Below are positions 1 through 9,700 of a DNA stretch of 56,984 bases, piece after piece. The position numbers and the translations under genes are program-made. The stretch covers positions 5,687-62,670 of the forward strand of contig FR901603.1 of assembly GCA_000438015.1 (NCBI GenBank). The letters are read 5' to 3'. Source of the stretch: Coraliomargarita sp. CAG:312 (GTDB lineage Bacteria; Verrucomicrobiota; Verrucomicrobiia; Opitutales; Intestinicryptomonadaceae). The stretch's first letter is position 1; the number at the start of each line of letters is the position of its first letter. Below the pieces are notes generated by a model. It had not been told where the DNA came from, searched no databases, and was given only the letters and a program-made list of their open reading frames with translations.

Positions 1-1000
1 AAAGAGCGTCGTGGAAAATTATCCCATCGGAGTCGGAATTGTAAAAGCGCCACGGCCCTGAGTGCTTGGGTTGGACAGCTCCAGTTTCGGCGAGAATCGC
101 GGGGCGGTTTGGAAATATGCGTTTTATTTCGTCCACGGCGTCTGCGGCTGCAATGTCCATAGGACCGTGGCATATTTTATAGGACGCGCCTTCGTCCAAA
201 TACCTGTGCACCGACGCCATAGAATTTGCGCTGCCGTCGTAAAAGAATTCATAGGACTTTTTAGCGTAGTTGCCGTCAAAACTGCCATAACTGTTTACAA
301 TCATGTGTTTTTTGCACAATTTCGCCATTCTTTCGAACATATATTCCTGCCATTGTTTAACTATCTTAGGGTCGGCGTTTACGGTGTTTTGTTCATTCCA
401 TAATTCCCATGCGAATATTGCAGGGTTGTCGGCATATCTTTGCCAGAGTGCTTTAAAGCGGTTGAAAAACAAGTCGCGCCCTTTTGTGGATGAGAAATAT
501 TCGTTCATGTCGGCGAATTCACCGTCGTATGACGGCCGTTGGAAAACCGAGGTCTGAAGCCCGGATTCGTTTTCGGCGGGCTTATACTTTTTAATATTTC
601 TAAAATGTTCTAGGCAAATTTTAAGGCGAACTCCGTATTTCTGGGCTAGATTTATTAAACGGTCGATTCTCGCAATCTTTTTTGGGTTATAAATTCCCGG
701 CCGGGAATCCTCAATTTCGTAGAATGGATGCGATACCCAAACGCGCGCGTAGTTTCCTCCATTTGCGGCAATATTCTTCAAATGCGTTTCTATCATATCA
801 AAAGCTTCGTCTTCTGATAATTTATCCCAGAATCTTGGAAACGCCATATTATATCCAAGCGGAATGTAGGATGAGTTGTCAGAGAGCTCAAAGTAATTTG
901 GGTCTCTTTCAGATATCCTTACAAATTCGCAGCCGGAAATAGCGGTGTTGGCGATGGCAAAAAACGACGTTGTAATTGCAGCTAAAAATATATGCTTCAT
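1..1000 (-). CDS. Secreted GH5-like glycoside hydrolase (cellulase/mannanase type), 3' end outside the window
   Basis: This reading frame starts at the ATG at 1000 and is still open at base 1, so the first 333 codons are visible and the C-terminus is missing. The N-terminus (MKHIFLAAITTSFFAIA..ISGC) is a signal peptide with a lipobox-like ISGC, suggesting export and perhaps lipid anchoring at Cys24. The body reads as a (beta/alpha)8 clan GH-A glycosidase. WELWNEQN places the acid/base at about E203 and ILAETG places the nucleophile at about E305, the spacing expected for GH5-like enzymes. The probable substrate is a beta-glucan or beta-mannan, but the subfamily cannot be fixed by eye. The only other glycan hydrolase in the window is the GH2 beta-mannosidase about 28 kb away, which makes mannan plausible. 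The family call is fairly safe and the substrate is inference. Confidence 0.85.
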   Translation of the reverse strand, partial: MKHIFLAAITTSFFAIANTAISGCEFVRISERDPNYFELSDNSSYIPLGYNMAFPRFWDKLSEDEAFDMIETHLKNIAANGGNYARVWVSHPFYEIEDSRPGIYNPKKIARIDRLINLAQKYGVRLKICLEHFRNIKKYKPAENESGLQTSVFQRPSYDGEFADMNEYFSSTKGRDLFFNRFKALWQRYADNPAIFAWELWNEQNTVNADPKIVKQWQEYMFERMAKLCKKHMIVNSYGSFDGNYAKKSYEFFYDGSANSMASVHRYLDEGASYKICHGPMDIAAADAVDEIKRIFPNRPAILAETGAVQPKHSGPWRFYNSDSDGIIFHDAL

Positions 1001-1820
1001 AGGCTCTTTTTCTATTCTGCGGCGCAGGCTCAAAAAGGCAATAATTTTTTGGAATTTGCTATATTCTGTTTAACTTAAGAAATTAATTTTCAGATAAAAT
1101 ACCGCTTTATTGAAAGTGCGTTTTTCTCAATCGGAAGTCCACCGCAAGACGTAGGCTAAAGCGGGTATTGCGATGCATATTGCGCGGATTCTAGTACGCG
1201 GGCAAGGCTATGGTAATGGATTCGGTGGGTTCTATTGCTTTTATTCGGTGCGCAATGCAATCTTATTTACTTATTGCTTTAAATTATAGTCTGTTAACAA
1301 AATCGTCATAAGATATTTAGAAAGACATTTTCGGGAATTTTATAAACAGATTCAATGCTGGAATTATGCCTTAGAGAGCATAAGTATTAAATAATTCATA
1401 TTCTGCCAAAAGAGTCTATTCATATCTATAAAAAAGTCTTAGGCAATTTTCGTTAGGAGAATTTTCTAAAATTTTTCATATAGTGTGTTTTTATATTCTT
1501 GGCATGTCTATTACCTAAAATATAAAAACATCCGAGGAAACCCGGATCACTAAATCTTGGTGGATGGGAAATTTTTTAAATTTAAGATGGTGCATGGGTA
1601 TCCTTTGGAAAAGATAATTGCCTGCTTGGAGCAGCAGTTCCTCTTATGTCCGGCACATAAGTTGGTTGCAAGTTGACGCATGCATAATAGATGGATTTTT
1701 TGATAGAACATTAATGGCACGTTAATGTATGCCAGCGTTGGAAACTGCGTTTTTTTTTGTAATATTTGTTTCCAAATTTCTATAAAGCCATTAGTATAGG
1801 CTCTCAAATAAATTATTGAT
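1001..1820. other. 820-bp intergenic region between divergent genes
   Basis: This AT-rich region has no convincing gene. It must carry promoters for both flanking, divergently transcribed genes. Two clean hairpins lie on the side of the ferredoxin gene: CTTATGT / ACATAAG with a 5-nt loop at 1643-1661, and ACATTAA / TTAATGT with a 7-nt centre at about 1708-1728. Neither is followed by a T-run suited to termination, so they could be operator or leader structures. I recognise no known riboswitch. Confidence 0.5.
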
Positions 1821-2582
1821 ATGCTAAAAAGTGTAGATTTTTATTTTTTCAGCCCTACGGGCGGAACTAAAAAGGTTGGAGAATGCCTTGCAAACTCAGT
1901 TGCCGAATCAGCCGTATTGCACGACTTGTCCGACAAAAAATCTCCCCTTTCAACCCCGGAAGGAGGGCTTTCAATAATAGCTCTTCCAGTTTTTGGAGGA
2001 AGAATACCGGCATTTGTCGCGGAAAAACTAAAACATATAAGAGCCGAAAAAAAGAAAGCCGCAACAATCGTAGTATATGGAAATAGAGCTTATGAAGACG
2101 CTTTGCTGGAACTAAACAACATCGCCGAAGAATCGGGGTTTGAGATTGTAGCTTCGGGAGCGTTTGTAGCGCAGCATTCCATGTGCCCTGAAGTTGGTGA
2201 GGGCAGGCCGGATGAAAAGGATTTTGAAGATATAAAAAACTTTGGGGAAAAAATATTGGATAAGCTATCAGGAGCTTTGGGAAACAAAATATCGGTGCCA
2301 GGAAACTATCCTTATAAAGCTGATTTCATTGTGCCTGCAACTCCCATATCCACAGATTTTTGCTCTATGTGTGGCAAGTGCATTACAGCGTGCCCTACGG
2401 ATGCGATTTCAATTTTATCCGGCAAGATTGCAACGGATTTTACAAAATGCGCCCTTTGCATGGCGTGCGTTAAGACATGCCCGAGCGGCGCTAGAATATT
2501 GCCTCCGCCCATGTCGGAAAAAATACGCCAGATGCTTTCCAAGTTTAAGGGACTTCGTCGCGAAAACGAAACCTATATTTAG
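1821..2582 (+). CDS. EFR1-type flavodoxin plus 2x[4Fe-4S] ferredoxin protein
   Basis: This is a 253-residue cytoplasmic redox protein with two parts. Residues 1-150 form a flavodoxin-like FMN domain, seen in the N-terminal phosphate-loop motif FSPTGGTKK (about 9-17) and the later VVYGNRAYEDAL segment. Residues 175-235 carry two 4Fe-4S clusters: CSMCGKCITACP from C181 and CALCMACVKTCP from C210. The combination is that of EFR1-family ferrodoxins, which shuttle electrons from ferredoxin to unknown acceptors in anaerobes. The gene stands alone, has no clear Shine-Dalgarno and follows a long leader with two hairpins. The physiological partner is unknown. Confidence 0.85.
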   Translation: MLKSVDFYFFSPTGGTKKVGECLANSVAESAVLHDLSDKKSPLSTPEGGLSIIALPVFGGRIPAFVAEKLKHIRAEKKKAATIVVYGNRAYEDALLELNNIAEESGFEIVASGAFVAQHSMCPEVGEGRPDEKDFEDIKNFGEKILDKLSGALGNKISVPGNYPYKADFIVPATPISTDFCSMCGKCITACPTDAISILSGKIATDFTKCALCMACVKTCPSGARILPPPMSEKIRQMLSKFKGLRRENETYI

Positions 2583-2978
2583 TGAAGCAAAATCTTCGGC
2601 GCTCTAATTCGAAAATATGATTTTGGGGACGCAATTAAAAGATATGCTTTGTGGATGTGTTATGCTTTCATGCTAATCCTGAAAAAATATGCGGATGCAT
2701 CAGAGAAAAAGTTAAGGAGAATTGCTGCGAGCTTTCTTTTTCAGCTCTTATGAGGTCGCACTGCTTCCAATAAATGTATATTCCATGCAGACAAACTCAA
2801 TGCTGCGTACATAAAAATAAGTCCGACAAAGAGAAAGCAATTTTTTTCCGGTCATGCTGCAATAGTTTTTAGATATTATCTATGTATTGCTTATGTAGAT
2901 AAATTTCAACTAAGGGGACCAAGAATCCGACGAGGAAAACTTTGCAGGCAAGGATATGGTGCAAAGCGCAAAGGAGCG
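2583..2978. other. 396-bp gap between convergent genes
   Basis: I see no complete gene here and no convincing terminator on either strand. A short plus-strand frame at about 2912-2977 ends in a stop and reads like the tail of a charged protein (DEENFAGKDMVQSAKERQ). It is preceded by an in-frame stop a few codons earlier, so it could be a gene remnant or chance. Confidence 0.4.
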
Positions 2979-5642
2979 TCAGTAGAATATTGATTTGTTA
3001 GAATTTACAAACTCTACAAATTTTTCGAAATTGGGATATTTTGTTTTGCTTATTTTGCCGGATTTTATGCACAAGTCGTAAATTTCCTTCGCCCTTTCGA
3101 TGTCTTTGAAGCCGTATTCCCCGCGGATATATTTGTATGCGGAGGTTTGGGGCCATTTTGCGCGGCTTGCGTATTTATTTAAATATTCCTCAGATTTGCC
3201 TTGGTCTTTCCCGACCGAGATTCCTTGTTTGTACATATAGGAAATCCATTCCAGCGCGGTGCAGTCGCTTTGGGCTAATTTTTCCAAGTCTGAAAGCAGG
3301 TTTGGATTCTCGCCGAAAACCTTGCCGAGGCTTTGAAATATAAGTTTTGGCAAATTGCCGAATTTCGTTTTTGTCGGCTGCTTTTCTTTCTCGGATAAGT
3401 ACTTTTTATAATATTCTATGAATTTTTCAAAGTCTGCCTTGCGCCTTGCGTTCATATACGCGTAATTGTACGCAAAAAATTGCGGGTTGGTTTCCAGAAA
3501 GAAGTCGAGCCAGTATTCCGCAGCGGGAATGCTGAACTTAATGTAGGAGTTTTTTGTTATCCCGAAATAATGGTTTAAAATTACGCGGATTGCGCAATAA
3601 CCTTTGTCTTTGTTTTTAGAGTATTCTTTAATTTTTGTTCTTATTGATTCTGCGCGTTTTTTGTCTGGCTCGCATCCGTAGCCGTTGTCAAAACAGAACG
3701 CCAAAGCTTCGGCAAATACAGGGTCTTTCTCCACGTCGGATTCAAAATCAACGTCTTTCTTGTGTTCCGACAATATTTCAAAATACTTTTTTCCGTCGCT
3801 TTTAGCCTTGCGCAATTTAGCGCAGCAAATTTTCCTTTGCATTCCATCGATTCGCTCATCTTTTCCGATTCTTTCAATAGCGCCTTTGGCGCTGTCCAGC
3901 ATTGCCTGCAAAATTTTAAAGTCATTGAATCCTCCGCTGGCGAAGGAGTCCAGAGCGAAGTCTATTAAAGCGAGCCTGTCTTTGTCGGACAGCGGTTCTT
4001 TCTCGAAAATATCCAGGACAAGTTGTTCGCTTATGCGCTTTTCTTTCACCATCTGATCCGCCAAATGGATGTGGTCGGGCAACAGGAAAAGAATTTTTTC
4101 ATAGGGAATGTCCAATGTAAAGGGATACCAAATGTTGCTTTCGCCGCCAAAAATTTCCATGGCGCAAATTTTGGCTGAATAATCCGCTTTTATCCTATTC
4201 ATATATTCGCCGGCTTTTACTGCGTCTTTTTCACAGCCAGCGCCGTATTTGCAGCAGTAGTACAGCAGCGGTTCAGCGGAATCTTCCTCCGGGTTTTCTT
4301 TTATAATTTCAATCGCAAGCTTAGGGTTTGGCGGTGTTCCGATTCCCTTTATCAGCATAACGCAGTAAGCCCTTATTATCCCTGGGGAGCGCTTTCCGGC
4401 TTTGTAAGATTTTTCGCACAAATCAAACGCGTCTTTGTAATATTTTTTGCCCTTCTTGCAAAAATAGCTTATGGCAAATTCTGCGCTTCCGTTATGAGTG
4501 CCGATGCAATTATTCTCTTTTAGAAAGCGGAAAATCAAATCATCAAGTCCGGTTGATTTGCATTGTGAATCAAGAGAATAAAAAATATCGTTTCCATATG
4601 ATTTGTTTAAAATTGCTTCGAGAAGGCTTTCTATGGTTTCCTTGTTCAACAGCGCGCCGTAGTCAATGGAGCGATAGCTGGTTTCTTTTATTTGTTTAAG
4701 AACTTCGGCGGCCTCCGGGGCGTTGCGCGTTTTTAAGCAATGGTAGTAGAAAACTCCGCAGGTGAAATTTTTTGCGTAATATTTTTTATAGAGATTTTCA
4801 GATTCCTTGGAAAAATCCAAATTTTGCATGGCTCTGCAAATTTTGGCGAAATCCGAATTTGAGTCCGGGGGAATTTTCAGTTCTTCCACATTGGAGAACA
4901 AATCAGAATACCTCCCATGTTTAAAATAGAAGTCCAAAATTTCAATATCATTGGAATTGGGGAGATTGGCTAATATTTTTTCCTTGCCGCTGCAGTTTAT
5001 CAATTCTTCCGCCCTCTTTAAATCAAAGCCCTTGCCGCCGGCATAATTCCAGCCCAATATCATATCCGCCAGCAATACTGTGCGCGCTGCGGCGTTTAGT
5101 TTTTTTGAATTGCTTATGGCTTTGACGCAGGCGCTTCTCAGCTTCCAGTCGTGCGTATTAAAAATATAAAATATGATGTGCGCCGGAACATAGTCGTCGT
5201 TTAATATTTTTAGGGCGGCTTGCGAATTTAAATACGGCGAGTCGTTCCTAAAGTAGAGTTCGGCAATTTCTTCGCTGGGAGAGTATTCGTATTCGGACTC
5301 TAAAAACTTTGCGGCGGCTTTATAAAACTGAAAATCATAATACAAGGTTTGGCATACTTTTTCTGCGTAATTTATATTATGCTTCCGCATGTAGTCCAGA
5401 ATCTTTTCAGCCTCCTTCTCCGCGCCGACAGTCGTAAACAGAGTCGCGTATCGAATGGGCAAGCCTTTTTCTAAATTAGAATCTTTATTACTGTCGTAGC
5501 CCTTGATTATTTCCACAAGCTCAGATGCAGGCTGGTCTTGCCCTGCAGACGCGGCGGATAAAATAGCGAAATAAGAAAGCATCAATACGATAATACATTT
5601 CATAGTATTGCAAAATATGTCTTTGCGGCGGAAATTCAACAT
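2979..5642 (-). CDS. Secreted Sel1/TPR-like repeat protein, 887 aa
   Basis: A large exported alpha-solenoid protein of unknown function. The most natural mature start is the second Met (ATG at 5603), which gives a textbook signal peptide MKCIIVLMLSYFAILSAASA cleaved before GQD. The longer frame from 5642 adds 13 residues, and neither start has a visible Shine-Dalgarno. Degenerate Sel1-like units are spread through the protein: KGIGTPPNPKLAIEI, YGAGCEKDAVKAGEYM, NGYGCEPDKKRAESI and QGISVGKDQGKSEEYL. Each has the Gly-x-Gly turn followed by an Ala-rich helix. I see no catalytic motif or anchor. It resembles, in repeat style, the 1506-residue lipoprotein encoded at 6761-11281, so the two may be distant paralogues. 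Sel1 repeats usually mediate protein-protein contacts; the partner here is unknown. Confidence 0.8.
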   Translation of the reverse strand: MLNFRRKDIFCNTMKCIIVLMLSYFAILSAASAGQDQPASELVEIIKGYDSNKDSNLEKGLPIRYATLFTTVGAEKEAEKILDYMRKHNINYAEKVCQTLYYDFQFYKAAAKFLESEYEYSPSEEIAELYFRNDSPYLNSQAALKILNDDYVPAHIIFYIFNTHDWKLRSACVKAISNSKKLNAAARTVLLADMILGWNYAGGKGFDLKRAEELINCSGKEKILANLPNSNDIEILDFYFKHGRYSDLFSNVEELKIPPDSNSDFAKICRAMQNLDFSKESENLYKKYYAKNFTCGVFYYHCLKTRNAPEAAEVLKQIKETSYRSIDYGALLNKETIESLLEAILNKSYGNDIFYSLDSQCKSTGLDDLIFRFLKENNCIGTHNGSAEFAISYFCKKGKKYYKDAFDLCEKSYKAGKRSPGIIRAYCVMLIKGIGTPPNPKLAIEIIKENPEEDSAEPLLYYCCKYGAGCEKDAVKAGEYMNRIKADYSAKICAMEIFGGESNIWYPFTLDIPYEKILFLLPDHIHLADQMVKEKRISEQLVLDIFEKEPLSDKDRLALIDFALDSFASGGFNDFKILQAMLDSAKGAIERIGKDERIDGMQRKICCAKLRKAKSDGKKYFEILSEHKKDVDFESDVEKDPVFAEALAFCFDNGYGCEPDKKRAESIRTKIKEYSKNKDKGYCAIRVILNHYFGITKNSYIKFSIPAAEYWLDFFLETNPQFFAYNYAYMNARRKADFEKFIEYYKKYLSEKEKQPTKTKFGNLPKLIFQSLGKVFGENPNLLSDLEKLAQSDCTALEWISYMYKQGISVGKDQGKSEEYLNKYASRAKWPQTSAYKYIRGEYGFKDIERAKEIYDLCIKSGKISKTKYPNFEKFVEFVNSNKSIFY

Positions 5643-5841
5643 AGTTTTTGCATTTCATTTTCTAGTGTCAGCAAACTAATTTTTAATATAAAAAAGCTGC
5701 CATGCTTTGAATTTATAGTTTGTAGTTTTGAGGGTTGCGATGCAATATGCGGTTTTTGATGGTAAATTTGCAGATGAGTGGATTATAATTTGATAAAAAG
5801 GTTTTATCATTATTTTAATTTCCAATTTTAAAAAGGGAATT

Positions 5842-6618
5842 ATGTATGTGTTTATATTATCCATTGTAGCCCTTATTAGCGTGTCGGTTTTGTCAAACGC
5901 GATGTTTGTAAGACGCGGCATTGCTACGCCTTTTACGGTGGCACTGAAGTTTGTGCCTATATTGTTTCTTGCTGCGGGGGGTATTTTTATTTTTGCAACG
6001 GCTTGTTTGCTGGCCGTTTTACCCGAATTTATTTCATTCTTGGCGTTTGCTATGCCATTTTTAGTGGGAGTTATTGCGGTGGCCTACATTAAATTTGCGG
6101 AAGAGAAGTTTGGTTTTAAGTGGATAGTTTCGGCTATGTATTTTTTTTGGGTGTTAGCGGCTTCGGCTTTTATTGTGCTTGGCGTTCCAGCCATCGGCTG
6201 TTTGTATGCATGTAGCACATGGAAACCTGTCGCGCTGCCTGTCGAGCCGAAATGTTTTTTGGAGCTTAAAAGACTGCCTACATTGTGTCCGGAGTTTGAA
6301 AGGCGAATATCGTTTAAAAGCGGCAAAAAAGTGAAAATTTCAACCGACACTTGCGGATTGGGCGAATTCGAATTGTTCAATTTATGCGGAGGATGCCTTT
6401 ATATGAAAAATACTGCATCAGCTTTTTCCTATGTTACAGATTCAGAATCTGAAAGAGTTTGCAAATTTTACGGGGATTGGCGCGGGAATTTTTCAGAGAT
6501 TTCTTCAGCGGATGGAGACGGCAAAAAAATGCCATTCCCAGAGCCTGACCTTGAAGGCAAAGAATATTTGGGGAGGTTAAAATATTGGAAGTTATTTAAG
6601 GCTGGAGCGCGGGATTAA
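5842..6618 (+). CDS. Uncharacterised inner-membrane protein with four predicted helices
   Basis: This 258-residue protein has about four hydrophobic segments in its first half (roughly 2-20, 32-58, 62-84 and 94-124). A soluble tail of about 130 residues follows, containing several cysteines. A purine-rich AAAAAGGGA sits just before the ATG and supports the start. I do not recognise the family. It lies between two genes for large secreted Sel1-like proteins and diverges from the first across about 200 bp. A functional link to either is possible but unproven. Confidence 0.65.
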   Translation: MYVFILSIVALISVSVLSNAMFVRRGIATPFTVALKFVPILFLAAGGIFIFATACLLAVLPEFISFLAFAMPFLVGVIAVAYIKFAEEKFGFKWIVSAMYFFWVLAASAFIVLGVPAIGCLYACSTWKPVALPVEPKCFLELKRLPTLCPEFERRISFKSGKKVKISTDTCGLGEFELFNLCGGCLYMKNTASAFSYVTDSESERVCKFYGDWRGNFSEISSADGDGKKMPFPEPDLEGKEYLGRLKYWKLFKAGARD

Positions 6619-6682
6619 ATCATAATACGGCAATTGCGCCCGCAAATTTGCACGGTTTGGGATTGGGCTTTCCCCGATATTT

Positions 6683-6751
6683 TTGTGGGAGATTCAGATT
6701 GACAAAACAAATGGCTACAATAAAAAAATAATAAATTAGATTCTCCCACAA
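6683..6751. repeat. 10-bp inverted repeat flanking a promoter-like region
   Basis: TTGTGGGAGA (6683-6692) is matched by its exact reverse complement TCTCCCACAA (6742-6751). Pairing extends two further bases after one mismatch. The 49-bp interior holds a promoter-like pair TTCAGA (6693-6698) and TACAAT (6716-6721) with a 17-bp spacer, pointing into the Sel1 lipoprotein gene nine bases downstream of the right arm. It could be an operator pair, an mRNA hairpin ending at the start codon, or a small invertible promoter. An arm of 10 bp can occur by chance in a window this size. Confidence 0.5.
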
Positions 6752-6760
6752 CGATTGATT

Positions 6761-9700
6761 ATGAACAATTTTCGCATCGCAATTGTTGCTTTAATTTTTT
6801 TTGTTTCCGCATGCGCCCAGATTGACTATTCGGATTACGAAAGCGAAGTTGACATACACAATAAGCCGATAAAGGAAGTCGAATCCCTGGCAAAACAGGG
6901 AAATCTAGATGCGAAATTCCGATTGGCGATAGACAAGATGGCTTACTCAAGGGATGAGGCAATCGAGGAAATAAAATCGCTTTACTACGACTCAAAACAT
7001 CTAATCTCCGGATACTACATTGCCAACCGCCTTTCCAACCAAAACGAGCGGCTTGAAATACTGAGGGAAATATCCGATAACGGAAATTCTTATACTTCGG
7101 CTTGTGCGAAATGCGATATTCTCGCCGAAAACCTGAAGTTGAGCCTAGACTCGCTAGACAAAGAGAAGTTCGACAAATATTACAGCGAGCTCTTGTCGTA
7201 TGCGAAGTCTGATTTTCAGCCTGCCGCCGTGCATTTAAAGTTTTTTATAGAAACAAACCTGGAGAAAATCGAAAAGTTGAAAGATGTTTCAAAAGATATT
7301 TTGTTTCTGTACAAGACTCTGGCTAGAATTTCCAAAACCGACGAGAAATACTATGCGCTCGAATACGCCGAAGCTCTGGCGAAATCTGGGAAATGGGACG
7401 AGGCTGTTGCAATGCTAAAGCCGCTCGCCGATGATTTCACAAAACACGGCTCTTTTAGGATGAGCCAATCGCTGTCTCAAAGGGTGGGCGGAAACTTTTA
7501 CGCCGAGGCAAAAGCCGCCGCTCTCATGGCTTGCGCGTGCGACAATGGACTAGGAACTGCCAAAGACGAAAATGCCGCAAAAAGGTACCGCGATAAAGTA
7601 ATGCAGCTTCAAAACGAATGGTTTCTAAAAAGTTTTGCGAGAACGTTCGACGCATCCGGCGTAGACAAAAATTCTTTTGTGTTTGATTCTCCCGAAGACG
7701 CCAAAGCATACCGCGCCGCCGCAAAAAAAATTAAAAATTCCAGAGCCGAAAGATTGCGGAATTACTATAGCAGGCTCGCAAAGAAAATTTCTGACGCGTC
7801 AAAAAAATCTTTGGATGATTTAAAATCGGCTTCCGACGAAATAGAGAAAGTTGAATACGCGAAGAAACTTTTGGATTTAAAATCCATAAATGTTGGAAAG
7901 TACACAATAGGCAAATACAATAACGACAATGCAAAAGAGGCAATTTCAATCCTCGAGACACTCGCCGATGAAGGAAGCCAATACGCGCATTTGACTCTTG
8001 CCGAACTCTATAAAGGAGGCAACTCTAGAAACGCCACTTTTAGCATACTGAATATGCCGGTAGATTTCGACGCAGGCAAAGCCCGCATGCACGCCGACAA
8101 GGCAAGCCATATCGACAATGAGTGGGCTTGGATGGCGCAGGCGGACAAGCTGCTTGGCGATTTGGATTTGTTGAAAACAAACGCGCCCGAAAGCATTGCA
8201 CTAGACGGATATACTGTCAAAACAGATTCTATAGATTCCGCCTTGCAAAAATATCGCACGGCTGCGAACTTAGGTTATGCTAAGGCATTTATAAGGCTGT
8301 TTGAAATCTACAACAATGGAATACCAATAGGATATGGGAAATACCTTGTCGAGCCCGACAAATCTCTTGCGCTTGAGTACGCTAAGAAGTCTGTCGACTT
8401 GGGCGATATGCGGCTTATGCATTATGTGGAGGATTCTTCCGATAGGGATAAATCCATACAAAGAAAGCTTTCTATTATAAAAAAACATTTGGATTCAAAA
8501 GGCGGAGCTGTTGCGGAAGCATTCGCAATTTTGCAAGAAAACGGGCAAGCAAGCACGCATTCTTCTTCGGAGCCTGAAAAAATAAAAGATTCCGTTGCAG
8601 AGGGGGCTTTGGATTCCGCGTTCGCAAAATGCAACTCCGAAGAAGTTGAGAACAATGCCGGCAAAAAATTTGCGCAAAATGCGGCGCATGAAAAATGCAG
8701 CATTGCATTATCCAGCGAATTTTCGGATTATTTCAAGTCTCTGCCCAAGACTCAAGAAAACAGGTTCCTATATTCCCTGGCATGCGTTTCGGAAAACAAA
8801 ATCGACGAGGCCGCCAAAGAACTTAAGGCGCTTGCCGCCGAGCGCTATCCGGAGGCTGTAAGAATTATTATAGAGTTGGTTGGCGTTATCTATGGAACGG
8901 CGGAAGAAATTGATCGCTATTGCAGTTTGGCCGAAGAATTGAAACTTCCTATCCCAAATTGGCGTTTTAATTCAGCCGATTACAATATCGCCCGGTATGA
9001 AGAAACCAAAGATGACGCATTCTTGCAGGATTTTTACTACATATGCACTCCAAAGGTTCTCGAATTTCTGTCCAAGCATTCTAGAAACAATAAAGGCGCC
9101 TTATATTGGGCGGCTTTTAGGCTGTTCAATGCCGATGCTCAAAAATCGCTGCTGGAATTTGACGAGGTATTGGATTTTATAAAAAATTGCGCCAAGGACC
9201 CAAAACTTGCACCAGATGCAAATGTATTGCTCGCGTACGCATATTCGGGCAATCCGAAGATGAAAAACAATCCGCAGCTGAGCTCGTCTTATATTAAAGC
9301 TGCCGGCGAAAGTTGGAGTGGGCGCGCGCGCTGTCCTGCATACAAAATGTTCTGTTTCGATTCGATAGATGATATGCAAACGCAAAGCAGATTTAATTTA
9401 TTTTCGCAGTCTATAAATGAAAACGATAATGGTAATTCACATAATCTGTCTTATATTGAAAAAAATAGCCTAGAAGATTTGCGCGCCGCAAATAAAAAAA
9501 ATCCTAAAAGTCTGATTATAAAACGGGCGTTGGCCGAAAAAGAAAAGGCGTTGGGCAATTACGCGGAGGCTCTAAAATTATACAAAGAATTAAACGAAAA
9601 AAATCCTTCCGACATCAACTATTCCACTGTTCTAGCTGAAATGTATTATTATGGACTGGGAGTAAAGGAAGACAAGGCTTTGGCGCTAAAATATTATGAC

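Noticed and set aside
1550..1807. 85-codon minus-strand open frame upstream of the ferredoxin gene
   Set aside because: No ribosome-binding site and low-complexity, unconvincing residues; it spans the region where promoters and hairpins lie.
8422..8703. Overlapping minus-strand open frames within the giant Sel1 gene
   Set aside because: They are shadows of the plus-strand gene, which has clear repeats and a lipoprotein signal.
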